Below, one piece after another: positions 1 to 12,000 of a stretch of DNA of 64,000 nucleotides. Positions within the stretch are counted from its first letter, which is position 1. Each line of letters starts with the position of its first letter. The notes beneath the pieces are model-generated. The model did not search any database. It was not told the DNA's origin and was given only the letters and a program-made list of their open reading frames with translations. Source of the stretch: Aphrocallistes beatrix (Eukaryota; Porifera; Hexactinellida; Sceptrulophora; Aphrocallistidae); NCBI GenBank assembly GCA_963281255.1, contig OY725495.1, positions 3,906,001 to 3,970,000 on the forward strand, read 5' to 3'. Both the position numbers and the translations under genes were made by a program.

Positions 1-1175
1 ACCATGCCAGTAAGTGAATCCACCACTTCCATCAGTCCATTGATACCCGGAATTTCTACCACTATTATCTACGAATCCAATCCAATAATCCGGACGTCTG
101 TGTAGCCTGCTATGCAGATAGTTCCTCTCATTACGGCTGTTCATAGAAGCTAGATGGCCTCCCCAACGTTGGCACAGTATTTCTGCATCTCCCCATGTAA
201 CACTTATGTGAGGGAAGTAGCAATATTCATGTACACCCCAAGCGAAACACTCTTTGTGCACTAAAAATAACAAAAGAACAACAACCATAATAATTCAACA
301 AAATACAAAATTAAAGAAATTCGAATTACTTAACTAATGCTTGATTGAAACAACTGACAACTAAATTCAATGACCATTGAAAAAATAGGTATCTAGATTG
401 GCCATTACTGATTTGGAATGTCAATTTTATTTAAGGCTATTGAAGGTGGACTGTTCCACTTTGACACTTCATTTTTTATCCATTATTGTTCTGAATCACT
501 TAATTAAATGTATCCTTGCGTAGATGTTTAAATGCAGTTCAAATGGCCCCAATGGTAACCTGATGGTGAAAAATAAGTATCTGGATTTTAAATGTCTAAT
601 TGTTTTTAATTGTTTACAATTTCAAAAAAATGTGGATGTCTTGACGATTTTTGAGTATAATGTTCATATCCTTGTTGTTATTATGTCTTGGATCCCTGGA
701 TTCAGTGTAAACCCGGATGCCATGTTTTGAATATAAGTTATTTCGAAATATACAAACTTATAAATGTTAATTTACGTAGCCCTACCATATCCCAGGTCAA
801 TCTCCTCCAGGGGAGTAGCAGTGAGATTAGAATTGGATTTTATTTCGATGTCTGCCTCAGTCTCCATCTCCATCTTTGCTGTAGAAGTATACGTGTAAGT
901 ATTAGACATGCTAAAGTACAGTAATGAAGTTCGTTCGATCTAAACATGGCTACTCACCATTTTCACCATTTGTGTCCAGTGATATCGCGAATGCTGTCGA
1001 GATAATAATATTAAACATAAATAGTTTAAATCATCATACAGAAAACTAGATTTACTAACACCTTACTTCATCAATTTATTTCTACTAAATAAAATGTTTT
1101 ATGCCGCAAATAATTTTGCATGAAAACTGACTTACCCATAGCCAGGCCTCCGATCAGTATCAGCAGTGCTTTCAT
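1..1175 (-). CDS. Secreted C-type lectin-like protein, copy 1 (3' end outside window)
   Basis: Four exons can be read on the minus strand: 1175-1136, 993-958, 878-786 and 260-1, each joined by GT/AG introns in phase 1. Exon 1 starts with ATG and encodes a short hydrophobic leader (MKALLILIGGLAMA), a signal peptide. Exons 2 and 3 give a short acidic linker. Exon 4 begins the C-type lectin domain: YCYF, the CQRWGGHLAS helix region, the WIGF core motif and GYQWTDGSGGFTYW. The remaining half of the domain lies left of position 1. The exon layout matches the copies at 17110-19049 and 24995-27113 exactly, which supports the model. The family normally binds carbohydrate or other ligands outside the cell; the ligand cannot be told because the Ca2+-site loop is missing here. 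Confidence 0.85.
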
Positions 1176-1490
1176 TTTGATTTCTCTTCTTATATAATTT
1201 CTATAATAATATTAAAAGTCAATTTCTAAATGAAATCATAATTATTGTTGCATTTGAAACAATATAATTTCCTAATGACGGAATTTATCATTGAAAAATT
1301 CTATAAAATGTTATTATAAATATTTTATGCTGTACCTTTAATGAAAATTCTTTTGGTAGTAGAAGATTTTTGTAGAGCAGTATATAGCATTTTTTCTTTA
1401 AAGCTCCTCCTTTATATACTTGCCAATTTCTTTAGAATTAATTCAAGTGGAATGCTTATCCTACAAATACGATGAGTTTTATATACGTAT
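1176..1490. other. 5' flank of lectin copy 1
   Basis: This AT-rich flank resembles the sequence just upstream of the other lectin genes (19050 onwards and 27114 onwards), including a conserved run right before the ATG, so it probably carries the lectin promoter. No separate gene is seen in it. Confidence 0.5.
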
Positions 1491-1997
1491 TCGCTTGCTT
1501 GCGCTGCGCGGCTGGCGGACACTTTGTGTCCGCCAGAGGCGCCCTTTGGGCGCCTGTGGTCGCCATTGATTAGGTATATGGGAAATAACATCTCTAAATA
1601 CGTCTGCCATAGTGCTAAAATCGATATCGTACGAAAAATCACCAAATTTGTCAATTTTTAAGATTTTGATGTGTAATGATGACGTCATAACAGAGTGATG
1701 AGTCATCATTTTTTGATAATAGTTGGGTTATATGTGAGGTATATTAATCTACATATTTTATTAAAATTTCAGCCTTCTATCTCCTATAATGGCTGAGTTA
1801 TGCTCGAATTACTGTATTGCTTAACTTTTAGAAATGTGACAATGACGTCATAATTCCATGATGAGTCGACATTTTGCTCTGAGCTCAGAACTTACTGGAG
1901 CCATAGCCAAAAGACTCCCACATGCCAAAAATCAGCCTTCTGTGACTGGCAGTTTCTTCAATCAATTCGTTACAGATATATATATATATATATATAT
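1491..1997 (+). repeat. Dispersed repeat family 1, copy a
   Basis: The copy starts with a GC-rich head (CGCTTGCTTGCGCTGCGCGG followed by two small hairpins, GCGGACAC..GTGTCCGC and GGCGCCC..GGGCGCC). It continues with about 400 bp of AT-rich body holding TGATGACGTCA-like stretches and ends in a TA microsatellite. Closely related copies lie at 32758-33357 and, inverted, at 38022-38558 and 38572-39052. There is no coding capacity. It looks like a non-autonomous mobile element whose class I cannot assign. Confidence 0.75.
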
Positions 1998-1998
1998 G

Positions 1999-2186
1999 CA
2001 GTCGACTCCGCTTAATAGGGCCACATCGGTCAGAGGATATTTTGCCCCGATTAAGCGGAGAACCCTATTAACCGAAAATATTTTGTATTAGCTTCTATGT
2101 GTGAGAGCTATTCCGGTCCTGCCAAAAGTGGCCCAATTATGCGGCTGACCCGATTAAACAGTGGCCCTATTAAGCGGAGTCGACTG
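1999..2186. mobile_element. pogo-like MITE with about 28-bp terminal inverted repeats, copy a
   Basis: Both ends carry CAGTCGACTCCGCTTAATAG and its reverse complement. The right end is followed by TA, as expected for a Tc1/mariner/pogo TA target; the left flank reads TG. The interior is non-coding. Sister copies lie at 18785-18973 and 25265-25452. Confidence 0.8.
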
Positions 2187-2190
2187 TATA

Positions 2191-2973
2191 TATCCTTACT
2201 ATTAAAACTCGATTAATGTTTGTGTATACAGGGTGTCTCAAAAGTTCTGCAACAAATTTTGTTAATGTATTATACATAGATAAATAGATCGAACATCCGA
2301 TACCTCATTTTAATCAAAAATAGTGAGGATTATCTTAATTATTTGGCATTCCAATGGCCTGTATTTCTCAATTTATTTGCAATGATGGATCATATACTTC
2401 ATTGTCTCTTAAATAATATTTTTTACTCAATAAAAAATCTCACATCCCAGCTACATTTTATGGCTATACTTTAAAAAGACTCGTTCTTATCGAAGATTAC
2501 TGCTACATAAATCAAAAGTAATAATATTATTTTAGTATTATGAATCAATTACAGAATATACTAGAAGTGATTGATGTAATATTTCATTAGAAAAATAGTG
2601 ATCTTCAAACTTAACACTTTTGAGCTCCAAATTTTTGAGTAATTAGTATGTAATTATATAAAATTTTATGAGAATCTTTTTTGCGTAATGAGTTGGGCTT
2701 CTATGCTAGAAGGGTGCCAGATTTCATTTATGGGGGCTAATTTGGAATACAATCAAGTGATCTTAGTCAAATTAACAAAGTAAAATTGGTTGTTGCAGAA
2801 CTTTTGAGACACCCTATATATGTATATATATCTCTGTAACGAATTGATTGAAGAAACTTCCGGACGCAGAAAGCTGATTTTTGGCATGTAGGAGTATTTT
2901 GGCTATGGCCCCAGTAAGTTCTGAGCTCAGAGCAAAATAAATATACATTAATCGAGTTTTAATAGTAAGGATA
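2191..2973 (-). repeat. Inverted remnant of repeat family 1, interrupted by a mariner MITE
   Basis: The stretch opens with TATCCTTACTATTAAAACTC and closes with its inverse. Between them is the CTGTAACGAATTGATTGAAG body of repeat family 1 in reverse, cut short. A separate inverted-repeat element (2229-2816) sits inside it. Confidence 0.6.
2229..2816. mobile_element. mariner-type MITE with about 27-bp terminal inverted repeats
   Basis: The left end CAGGGTGTCTCAAAAGTTCT is mirrored by AGAACTTTTGAGACACCCT at the right end, with TA on both flanks. No transposase frame survives inside. The ends resemble those of the neighbouring element at 3605-4198 (CAGGGTGTC), so both probably used related transposases. 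Confidence 0.8.
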
Positions 2974-3395
2974 GAACTTCCTGGATATTCTATTATAGTA
3001 TACTAAAATAGCCCGTTCTGCATTTTGAGAAGCATACACTTGCCAACCTGTATCATGAGACAAATGGAGCAAGTTTTTGGTATTTTTTGCAAAGCATAAT
3101 TGGTTAAGTTCCTGTGTCAACTGCCACTTTCCACTCACCTATTAACGAGAAAAGTGGATCAAGGAGGCACAAACGATATTGATTACCTTATTTACATACT
3201 TGATAAATATAAAACTTCCAAACTGGGTGATTCAAGTGTGTACATTTCGAATTTGATGTGTCAGTTTTGCAGAAGCTGTAGTATGATGTAATATTTGAGG
3301 TTATTCTCTTGATATAATGATATATTCATGGATATTCTATTACGAGGTTAAACTATTATGTGACGTGTTAATAGGTGAGTCGACACATTTTAAAA
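2974..3395. other. Intergenic, nothing recognised
   Basis: AT-rich sequence without an identifiable gene or repeat. Short open frames exist but show no domain and no homologue elsewhere in the window. Confidence 0.5.
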
Positions 3396-3604
3396 GTTAA
3401 TTGGAATTTCTAAGGAGAAAAAGCGTTTTCATTGAGATTTAAAAGCTCAAAGGAAACGATCAATGCAATGTTAATTCTAGAACAAAATAGTAATTTAAAG
3501 TTATTCACACCCTCTATGCGTAGATTATTCATTTAAACAAAAAAACAATTATGATTTTATCAGCATTTATCATTGAAATAAAAAAAGCATTATGGTAGTA
3601 TGTA

Positions 3605-4198
3605 CAGGGTGTCCCATAATTATTGTCGTATGTTTCTATGTTGTCTTATTATAGGTTAAATGTATCAGATCTTAACCATTATTTACCAATATATCTTCCA
3701 TTCAATCGTATGCATTTAGCAATACGAGTTGGCATGCCAGCCACTAAATTCTCCAGGATCGAGGGGTTGATATTAGCCCAGGCAACTTTGAGATTCGCCG
3801 ATAACTGTTGGAGATTCGTTGAGGACTTCATCTCATTCAGCTTCTCCTGCAAAATACTCCACAGATTTTCTATCGGATTTAAATCCCGCGAGTTGCCATG
3901 CCATATTCCTTTGGCCCAGGAACCAGACATGTTGTTCCTGCACCATTCCTGGGTCCGATTTGCGGTGTGTGCAGGAGCACCGTCTTGCATGAAAATTTCT
4001 CGAGACATGTCTGGCAATAACTTCCAGGTCAAAGTATCCCCTGTATTCCTAGAACGACTCACTGCAGTACTATAGGATTTCTCCGAAACCTCTTCTGTAT
4101 AGTACTGATAAATTACTGAAAGTATATAGAAAGCAAACCAGGAATACTATAAACAGAAGTTTAAAATATTCATACGACAATAATTATGGGACACCCTG
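3605..4198 (-). mobile_element. Internally deleted Tc1/mariner element
   Basis: Perfect 28-bp terminal inverted repeats (CAGGGTGTCCCATAATTATT... and its reverse complement) sit between TA dinucleotides. Inside, on the minus strand, is the C-terminal part of a transposase. At under 600 bp the element is about half the usual Tc1/mariner length and lacks the N-terminal DNA-binding half. Confidence 0.9.
3679..4062 (-). pseudogene. Tc1/mariner transposase, C-terminal fragment
   Basis: The readable frame of about 127 codons contains the catalytic-core signature QDGAPAHTA and, further on, DLNPIENLW, which carry two of the acidic residues of the DDE/D triad of Tc1/mariner transposases. The first catalytic Asp region and the helix-turn-helix domain are absent, so the product could not transpose DNA by itself. 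It lies entirely within the inverted repeats of the host element. Confidence 0.85.
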
Positions 4199-4395
4199 TA
4201 TATAACTATACAACTATTGAAGTCATTGTTAATTGCAATATTAGTTGGTCGGCTATTCTACGTCACAAGAGCGTTGATGATAGTTTCTCATGGTTTGGTG
4301 GAGTTTGTTAATTGCAATTATCTCCCTTTGAAAGTAAGTTTACTATTGAGTATTCAACCCCAGAGCTACGTACACCTTTGTTAATGGTTTACTTT

Positions 4396-5011
4396 TAGAA
4401 AAAATATCATATCTGAAAATATAATATTCGAATTCTACACCCCTAATCCCAATGTCAACCGTTATAAGCTAGTGTCAAGCATAATTTTGTAATTTGTTTA
4501 CTTTATGTATCCATCGTAAACAAATGTAAACAAATAATTTATCATATCGATCTGAAAATCTATTATTCGAATTCTACAGCCCTAAAATCCTATGTCAACC
4601 GCTGGAAGCTAGTATCTAGCATTATTTTCAAAATTCGTCAAATGGTGTTAAAATATGTATATTAAGGTGTGAAAATATACACAAAACCTTTTTTATTGCT
4701 AATACACTATAAGATAATTGAGACATTTATATAAGTTATTGCTTTGAAGTATTAATAACAATGACAGCCTACAATAGTGTCGTACAATGATTTCTATTGT
4801 GAGAGTGTAGCCGTACATAGTATTGTATAGAAAAGGTGTGAAAAATTGTTTTCCATTTTTTTTGAAGAGGTGTGAAAATTTCGCTTAGATTTCCGAACTT
4901 AATCCTAGATTCATCATTTGACACCTACATGCCAATTTTCGTATTTCTACGACTTGACAATTCGGACAAACAAACAAAAAATCCTCGCGTTTTAATATAT
5001 AAGATTATTGT
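4396..5011. repeat. Dispersed repeat family 2, copy a
   Basis: Units of roughly 145 bp are repeated in tandem with the landmarks AAACAAATAATTTATCATAT, GAATTCTACACCCCTAA and GGAAGCTAGT. They are followed by a region with GGTGTGAAAA motifs and a terminal TTTTAATATATAAGAT. Related copies lie at 39930-40452 and 41595-42000. No coding potential is seen. The terminal motif is compatible with a Helitron-like end, but that is a guess. Confidence 0.6.
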
Positions 5012-5374
5012 TGATTGGTATAATAGGGTTAATTAATGATGGAGTGGAAATCTTTATCATTCGGTAAAATGGATCGATTTTGAAAATTTCAAAAATACCT
5101 TGTTTTGGATGAGGAACTTCCTATTCTCAACATAAAACCCTCAAAGCCCCCAGAGGGAGCTTTTGAAGTCAAAATAGTCAATGGACCACCAACTTGAACT
5201 CAAAATTTTCAATCCTAATCCTTCGCGGAAGCATAATTCATCGTTTTTTTTTTGCTAGCTTAACATTGAGGAGGCTTTAACTTTAAAACATCATAACTTA
5301 TCTCGATTCAGCATCAAGATAGCATGAAAACTCGCTGAGTAATGCTTCCACTAGGATTGGGATTGGAAATGTTG
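5012..5374. other. Intergenic, nothing recognised
   Basis: AT-rich, no recognisable gene or repeat. It separates repeat family 2 from the second segmental duplicate. Confidence 0.4.
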
Positions 5375-5780
5375 TAGTTAATTGGAATTTCTAAGGAGAA
5401 TAAGCGTACTCATTGAGATTTAAAGGCTCAAAGGAAACGATCAATGCAATGTTAATTCTAGAACAAAATAATAATTTAAAGTTAATCACACCCTTTATGC
5501 GTAACTTATTTATTTAAACAAAAAAGCAATTATACTTTTATCCAGCAGTTATCATTGAATAAAAGAAGCATTATATATAACTATAGAACTATTGAAGTCA
5601 TTGTTAATTGCAATTTTAGTTGGTCGGCTATTCTATGTTACAAGAGCGTTGATGATAGTTTCATGGTTTGGTGGAGATACAAAAGTATTTGTTATTTGCA
5701 ATTATCTCCCTTTGAAAGTAAGTTTAGTATTGATATTCAACCCCAGAGTACACCTTTGTTAATGGTTTACGACGCTAGTT
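5375..5780. repeat. Segmental duplicate B (uninterrupted partner of 3396-4390)
   Basis: It matches the two flanks of the mariner element at 3605-4198 as one continuous sequence, and so represents the empty site. Confidence 0.8.
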
Positions 5781-6519
5781 CTGTTATATGAATGAAAAGC
5801 TATACTTCATCTGCTAGACTTGATTATTATCGATTGGCATAAAAGTGTTAATAAATTAATGATGGAGTGGAAATATTAGTGTTTTAATGGTATTCAGGTC
5901 AACCTCTGCAAGGAAAAAAGCGGGACATAAGTAGTATTTAGTGGGATATTGGGGTATTTAGCGAGACATAGTATATTTGTATTAGTCCTATACACTGAAA
6001 AGCGAGACAATTCCACTTTTTGGAACGTTTTCGCGAGACATTACTTTAAAATATCCGAAAGAGCGGGACGTCCCGCCAAAAACGGGACAGTTGGCAAGTA
6101 TGTAGTGGAACTGGGTTATCGGTCTGTCGATCGGCATCTCTAGTTTTCCAGTCCAATCGGTCCTTAATTTTCATAGGTATATAGGTATATTTGAAAAGTA
6201 GCCGGCCCTCGAATAATCGCCCCCCAAAGAGGGTGCTAATTTTTTGCTGGTAAATTTTTAAAATTCATAACCGCCTGGTTCCTATTTATCCGATGATATA
6301 CGGTACGTATATAATATCAAATTTAATAGTTGGATTATGATATCGTATATCAGAGCGTTTAATGCAATGAATGATAAAGTAGTATTTTCTTCGTACGTAT
6401 TTGATTCGATATTAACAAAGGTGAAATTACATATTTTAAAGTTTTATAATAACTTAAAAGGACTATCTTCTTTCTTTACATAACTTTAACCCCATTCCTC
6501 CATATATTGAAATTTACTA
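5781..6519. other. Intergenic with degenerate repeats
   Basis: It holds runs of GCGGGAC/GCGAGACA motifs with a GCGGGACGTCCCGC palindrome near 6063 and a GC-rich patch near 6200. No gene is supported. Confidence 0.4.
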
Positions 6520-8055
6520 TTCGCATGCGAATAAACTACTATTCGCATGCGAATATGCTATTATTCGCATATGCAAATAAGTTACTATTCGCATGCGAAT
6601 AAGCAACAATTACGAATCAGATTCAAGGAACTGTTGCACGAAAAATAGACACCCCCAGAATGGTTCCCCAGGTCCATATATTTCGTAATATTTGGACCCC
6701 CTTCGGAACTAATATTTCAGTGTTATCCTCGAAAATATATGGACCATCATTATACAAAGGTCAATTGTAATATAAAAGTCGACCACGGGACAATTTTTAA
6801 GTGGATGCAATGTACAGGTGACCGCTATAAAAATTTGTTCAATAGAATATTGTAAAATAAAATTGTAAAAAAAAAAAATATATATACGGTTCTAATCAGA
6901 CTATTACTAAATTGAATAACAACATCTGCATACATAACTATCTCAACCGGGATATCAATTACTAATAGTTAATATTAGCTACCTACTGAGTTTCAAGCAT
7001 TGCTTCCTTCATCATTTGAACAACTACGAGTTCAATCTCGCTTGGTTTCACTTCGTTCTCGAAAATTTATTCACTCAACTGATGTAATTACACATGTAAT
7101 TACACGTGTAATTACATGTGTAATTACACGTGTAATTACATGTGTAATTACATGTGTAATTACACGTGTAATTACATGTGTAATTACATGTGTAATTACA
7201 CATAATTCAATATTTTATTTCCGCAACTGTCTTTTAACCAAATCCAGACCTATAGCCATAAAGACGAACTATCTTTTGATCAGTAGCAAATTTTAAGGTG
7301 TCAATATATATCTGCCAAAATTGTACATTCAGGAAATTCAATAGCATAGTTATGTCCCATACATTGGCTGATTTTGCTATATTTCTTGATACGTAGTACT
7401 CTATTGGATACGTCATCTGCAGGGGAAGCTCCCCCCCCCCCCAATTTAACATCCTAGATAGAACCTTGTACGTACTGTACTACCATGTACATTGTACAGG
7501 GCTATCAACCTGAGGTCACGAAATCTTGAGATTAGGTTATTATACGCAGATAAGAACCTAATTTTTCAACTAACTTCCAACAATCCTCAAATATATGCAA
7601 CGATCATTATCTACGTACTCAAGGATCATGTCTCCATACTCGCACTTAAGGGAGACCGATCATTTAAGAGTGGTCCATATATTTCAGTATAACTTTTAAA
7701 TATTGGTTCCGAGGGGTCAAAATATTTCGAATTGTAAGGACCGGGGGATACCATTCCAGGGGCCGTAGACTCGGAATGAGGATTGGGTGGGGCCTTTAGG
7801 TTTGCATGATTGGTATGGCCATTTTGGACAAATCGTATCATAGCTAATAGAAGGTAATAGCTTTCGGCTAATTCATGTAAGGCAAAGGCCCTACCAACCC
7901 GACCGGAGCCTACGCCTATGTCATTCTGTAGGAGTCCAAAATCTTTGTGACATTTCCTTGAATATGATCCATAATTGTAATTTATTTGCATATGCAAATA
8001 GTAGCTTGTTCGCATGTGAATAGTAGCTTGTTTGCATGTGAATAGTAGTTTTTAA
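6520..8055. repeat. Probable foldback element with palindromic octamer repeats at both ends
   Basis: At 6525-6605 the palindrome TATTCGCATGCGAATA recurs about four times. At 7985-8050 related units (ATTTGCATATGCAAAT, TTCGCATGTGAA) recur. Inside these, about 6645-6720 and 7690-7770 are imperfect inverted copies of each other. The whole looks like a degenerate inverted-repeat element, which would explain the lack of genes over 1.5 kb. Confidence 0.5.
7084..7204. repeat. 12-bp tandem repeat (GTAATTACACGT/GTAATTACATGT)
   Basis: About ten units, each containing the palindrome TGTAATTACA. An open frame across it gives a repetitive peptide that is simply the repeat translated. TAATTA cores resemble homeodomain sites, but repeat expansion alone explains them. 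Confidence 0.85.
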
Positions 8056-8453
8056 TGCCTCCATTCCTCCCCTCCTAGATTGTTATTGGGTGTCTGACAA
8101 ATCCCAGTACTTTTGTCAGATAAATGCAGCATCCCTTCTCCACTTGTAGAGTATCGTTTTGCATGGAGATAGATAAGGATAACCAATGAGTCCCCACATA
8201 TAGAAGGGCAAACTGTAATATGTCTGACTGGAATAACAAGGTCGTAGTCACCAGGTGTGAAGTGGTGAGGTGGTGAGTTCTACTGTATAAATCAGGGTAT
8301 TATGCAGCCCTACAGAGATACGCTCCTAATCTCAAACCCTAAATTTTAATACGCCTAAATCGATAAATAACATTTAATATAGAGCCAATTGGGTATTATT
8401 CTGGATTTTCACGCTCCTTAACACTTTGAGGCTTAAAATCAGACGCCTAAAGG
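8056..8453. other. Intergenic, nothing recognised
   Basis: No gene or clear repeat is visible; the stretch ends at the first of two adjacent inverted-repeat elements. Confidence 0.4.
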
Positions 8454-8623
8454 AGGGACATCCCTAATTTACGGAATGGAACCATTCTGTGAAATCTGAA
8501 TACCTAATTTACGGAATTTGACGGAACGGTTCCGGAATTTTAAATACCTATTTTACGGAATATCCCATTCCGGATATTATAAATACCTAATTTACGAACA
8601 TTCCGTAAATTAGGTATGTCCCT
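8454..8623. mobile_element. Short MITE with AGGGACATCCCTAATTTACGGAATG ends
   Basis: The left end is mirrored at the right by the CATTCCGTAAATTAGG..GTCCCT arm. Internal subrepeats share TACCTAATTTACGGAAT. The flanks share a short direct repeat, (CC)TAAAGG. It is a diverged relative of the neighbouring element at 8669-8964. Confidence 0.7.
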
Positions 8624-8668
8624 AAAGGACCGTCTCTCGCTCCTAGATAATCCCTCGGTTTAAATATG

Positions 8669-8964
8669 AGGGCATGCCTAATTTCCGAGACGGGACCGTC
8701 CCGGAAAATCTAGATACCTAATTTCCGGGACGGGACAGAACCATCAGGTACCTAATTTCCGGGACGGAACGAGTCAAGATGCCTAATCTCCGGGATGGGA
8801 CAGAAAAGGTACCTAATTTCCGGGACGGGACGGGTTAAGATGCCTAATTTCCGGGACGGGACGGGTCAAGATACCTAATTCCCGGGACGGGATCCCGTCC
8901 CGTCCCGGACATTAGGTATCTAGATTTTCCGGGACGGTCCCGTCCAGGAAATTAGGCATGCCCT
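8669..8964. mobile_element. MITE built of CCTAATTTCCGGGACGGGAC subrepeats
   Basis: Ends of about 54 bp are inverted repeats of each other (AGGGCATGCCTAATTTCC... and its mirror), and the element is bounded by the direct repeat AAATATG (8662-8668 and 8965-8971). The interior is an array of the same subrepeat, with a GGGACGGGATCCCGTCCC palindrome at its centre. An expanded relative lies around 43726-45262. It ends about 60 bp before the ZNFX1-like start codon. Confidence 0.8.
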
Positions 8965-9027
8965 AAATATGACACTGTACCATCGTCAATGAATTAGATC
9001 AATATCAACCCACGTACTAGACAGATA

Positions 9028-12000
9028 ATGGCTAACAGAAGGAATAGTGGACGTGCATCGAACAGTCCGAAGAAGGTCAGATCACGCCTCCCCAGGGAGA
9101 GGATCTGTTCCGCGCCAGCTGACCTCTATGAAGGAATGGATTTCATCACGAAGTGTGAAAAAATGTGTCAACATACAGATCCTAGTTTGGTCGTACAAGA
9201 AATAATTTCCGACGGCAGTGAGTTGGAGAGATTAATCAGTTCTGATCGGATGTCACAATCTGACATAAAAAGACTTTTGAGGTTATTCAATCAACCGAAT
9301 TTCACTGAAGAAACTCTTCAAACGACTTTAGAAGTTAACGCTATTTTCTGTTACTTATTGAAATCTGAGTTTGTTACTTCTGAAAATAATCTTTTCAAAT
9401 TCCTAGCAGAAACACTTGATGAGATTGAGAGTGAAATCGATTCAGATAAAAAATCTCAACTAAATTTGAAGAATATTGTGTCTCTCCTAAGAAATTTTAT
9501 AAACAAATTTCCTAACCAACACTCTTTATATTCAAATTGTATTGTTTTGTTGAAGGATAAAATTGAGTCTGGAGATTTTGATGGACTAATCGAACCTCGT
9601 CAAAGGCAGAAGATCATTAACCTCCACACTCAACTAGCTCAGATTACGAGAGTACCAGAAACTGATGAAAACCCGCTGAGTTATGGCGATCCGTTCAGGT
9701 CGATTGACATCTTCCCCCGCTACGAAGAGATCCAACATTCTCGAAGCACCGAATTGCGAGCGTTGGTGAGGGAAGGTGAATACGAAGATGTAGAATCCTA
9801 TCTCGATATTCATTTTAAACTTTTGAGAGAAGACATGATATACCCAATCAGGCAAGGCCTGAAATTCCTCATAAAACTGAATGAGAATTTTGCCACCAAC
9901 TTGTACACGTACGATCACGTGAGGATAGCTGGGATATCTGCGAAGAAGACACACGGGCTGGTTTACAACTTGACCTTTACTCCTTATGGGGTAAAGAATA
10001 TTAAGAAATACGACTGGAAACGCTCCGACCGCTTACGATTCGGGTCTCTTCTCTGTATTACGAAGAAAAATAAAAAAGGTTACCCAACCTTCAAGAACCC
10101 TTTGTGGGGGGTCGTAGCGTGCCAGGAAAAAGACATAATCGGGAACAACCAAATCTCAGTGAGGCTGCAAAACGGCTTCGAGTCTGAGTTTCAGTTCAAC
10201 ACGGATTATTTCATGATCGAGTCTCGTGAGGCTTACTTTGAAGCTTATCGCCACACACTTTCAGTGCTACAAACCATGGATGAAGACAATCTACCTTTCA
10301 AAGAGATTTTTCTAGGTAAGACCTGTACATGCGGACCTCCCGCGTACATTGACGAAAACGCGGTATTAGATTTCGGAGATCTACTCCCGTTGTTAGACAA
10401 CCAAGTGAGAGTGATAGAAGAATGGCCTATGTGCGAACAGCTCAATGAAGGCCAGTATCGAGCTCTGAAATTAGCTTTTTCAAGTCAGGTGGCTTTGATT
10501 CAAGGCGCTCCTGGCACAGGAAAAACGCATGTAGGCTTAACGATAATGAAAATATTGTTAGAAACACGAAAGACTCAATCAGAAAGCGATACTCCGAATG
10601 TGAAACTAAAGGAAAGTTTGTGCGATCAACCTTTTGTCATCCTGACTCATTCCAATAACGTGCTAGACCATGTGCTTGGGTTGGTTAGAAGTGTAGAGTT
10701 GAATGTTGTACGTTTGGGATCGCGAAGCCAAGACGATAATATTACGCCGCACACTCTGTTCTACATTCGTAAGTATGTATTGACTGGAGAATCGCTGCCA
10801 ACAGAAATCCGAAGACTCCTGAATAAAAAAGATGAAGTGAGGAAGGAGCTTACCCGTCTCAAGAAAATTATCGAAAAATACGGAAAAGAGCTTCAAAGCA
10901 CGAAAAAATCGGCGAAAATGTCAATTTCAAAAGAGTTTTTGAAAGTTATAGCTAGTAAGGAGCATTTCAATAGTTTGTATGGCGCAGAAGAGTCCGGGTT
11001 TAAGATCGTACTCAGTAAGAAAGGTAGTCTGAGTGACATTTGGTTAAGGGAACTGTCGAGGAGAAAAACCTTTGACGAAATACTGTCACGAGATATCAAA
11101 CTTGAGAAGAATCCTTTCGCTATAATAGCAGCGAGAGATCTCACTCTCTCTGAAGGAAATGCCGTGGATAGATACTTGATGGAGGAACGAAGAGTCGAAT
11201 ATCTCGAGTTAGAAGAAGCATCCACACAGCAGGAAGCTGATACACAGCGAGGAAATAAGGGAGAAGAAATAAAAACCGCAGAAGGGACAATTAATGAAGA
11301 GAAAATATTTAAGGTTGCGGTTGAGAATTTGGAATTAGCAATGCAAGAGACTGAGTTTGAATTTGAGATACCTAAAAGCATCCTTGAAGTTCCTGATCTA
11401 TGGGCACTGAACCAGACGGACAGAGAAACACTCTACAAATACTGGGCCACAAAGTTGACACATATGTACAGCCTTCTGCTTAAAAGCTATTCCAACATGT
11501 ATTCAGCTAAAATGGAGGAATTAGAAGTGATAAACACCTCTATTGACCTCTACATTCTGAAGAAAGCTACAGTCGTTGCCATGACAACGACCGGCGCAGC
11601 AAAGAATTCGAAACTAATCCGAAAACTCAAACCAAGGATTGTCCTTGTGGATGAGGCCAGTGAGGTGTTGGAAGCGCAAGTAATCGCGAGTCTTTGTGAG
11701 AGCGTAGAACATCTGATATTGATTGGAGACCCTCTAATGATACGACCCTCAACAGCTGTATCACGCCTATCCACGCAGTACAATCTGAATCTCTCTCTAT
11801 TCGAACGTTTGATCATTAATGAGTTTAGGCATGCTACTCTAACACTACAGCACCGAATGCGACCAGAGCTGTCCTCCATAATACAGCTCCTGTACCCGAT
11901 GATTTCAGATAAACTCCCGCATACCCATTATCAACATGTACAAGGTGTCAGCACTAACACATTCTTCATCAGCCATTCTTGTAGTGAAGATCCACTGAAA

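Larger units (their letters stand above)
3396..4390. repeat. Segmental duplicate A (partner at 5375-5780)
   Basis: The sequence from GGAATTTCTAAGGAG to the stretch before AATGGTTTAC is repeated at 5375-5780 with scattered differences. This copy is longer only because it contains the mariner element at 3605-4198; the partner is uninterrupted at that point. Confidence 0.8.

Noticed and set aside
5949..6143. Small open frame with a GCGGGACGTCCCGC-containing core
   Set aside because: Consists of degenerate repeat motifs and has no homologue or domain.
7000..7296. Open frame encoding repeated VITRVITCVIT
   Set aside because: It is the translation of the 12-bp tandem repeat; the flanks show no coding features.
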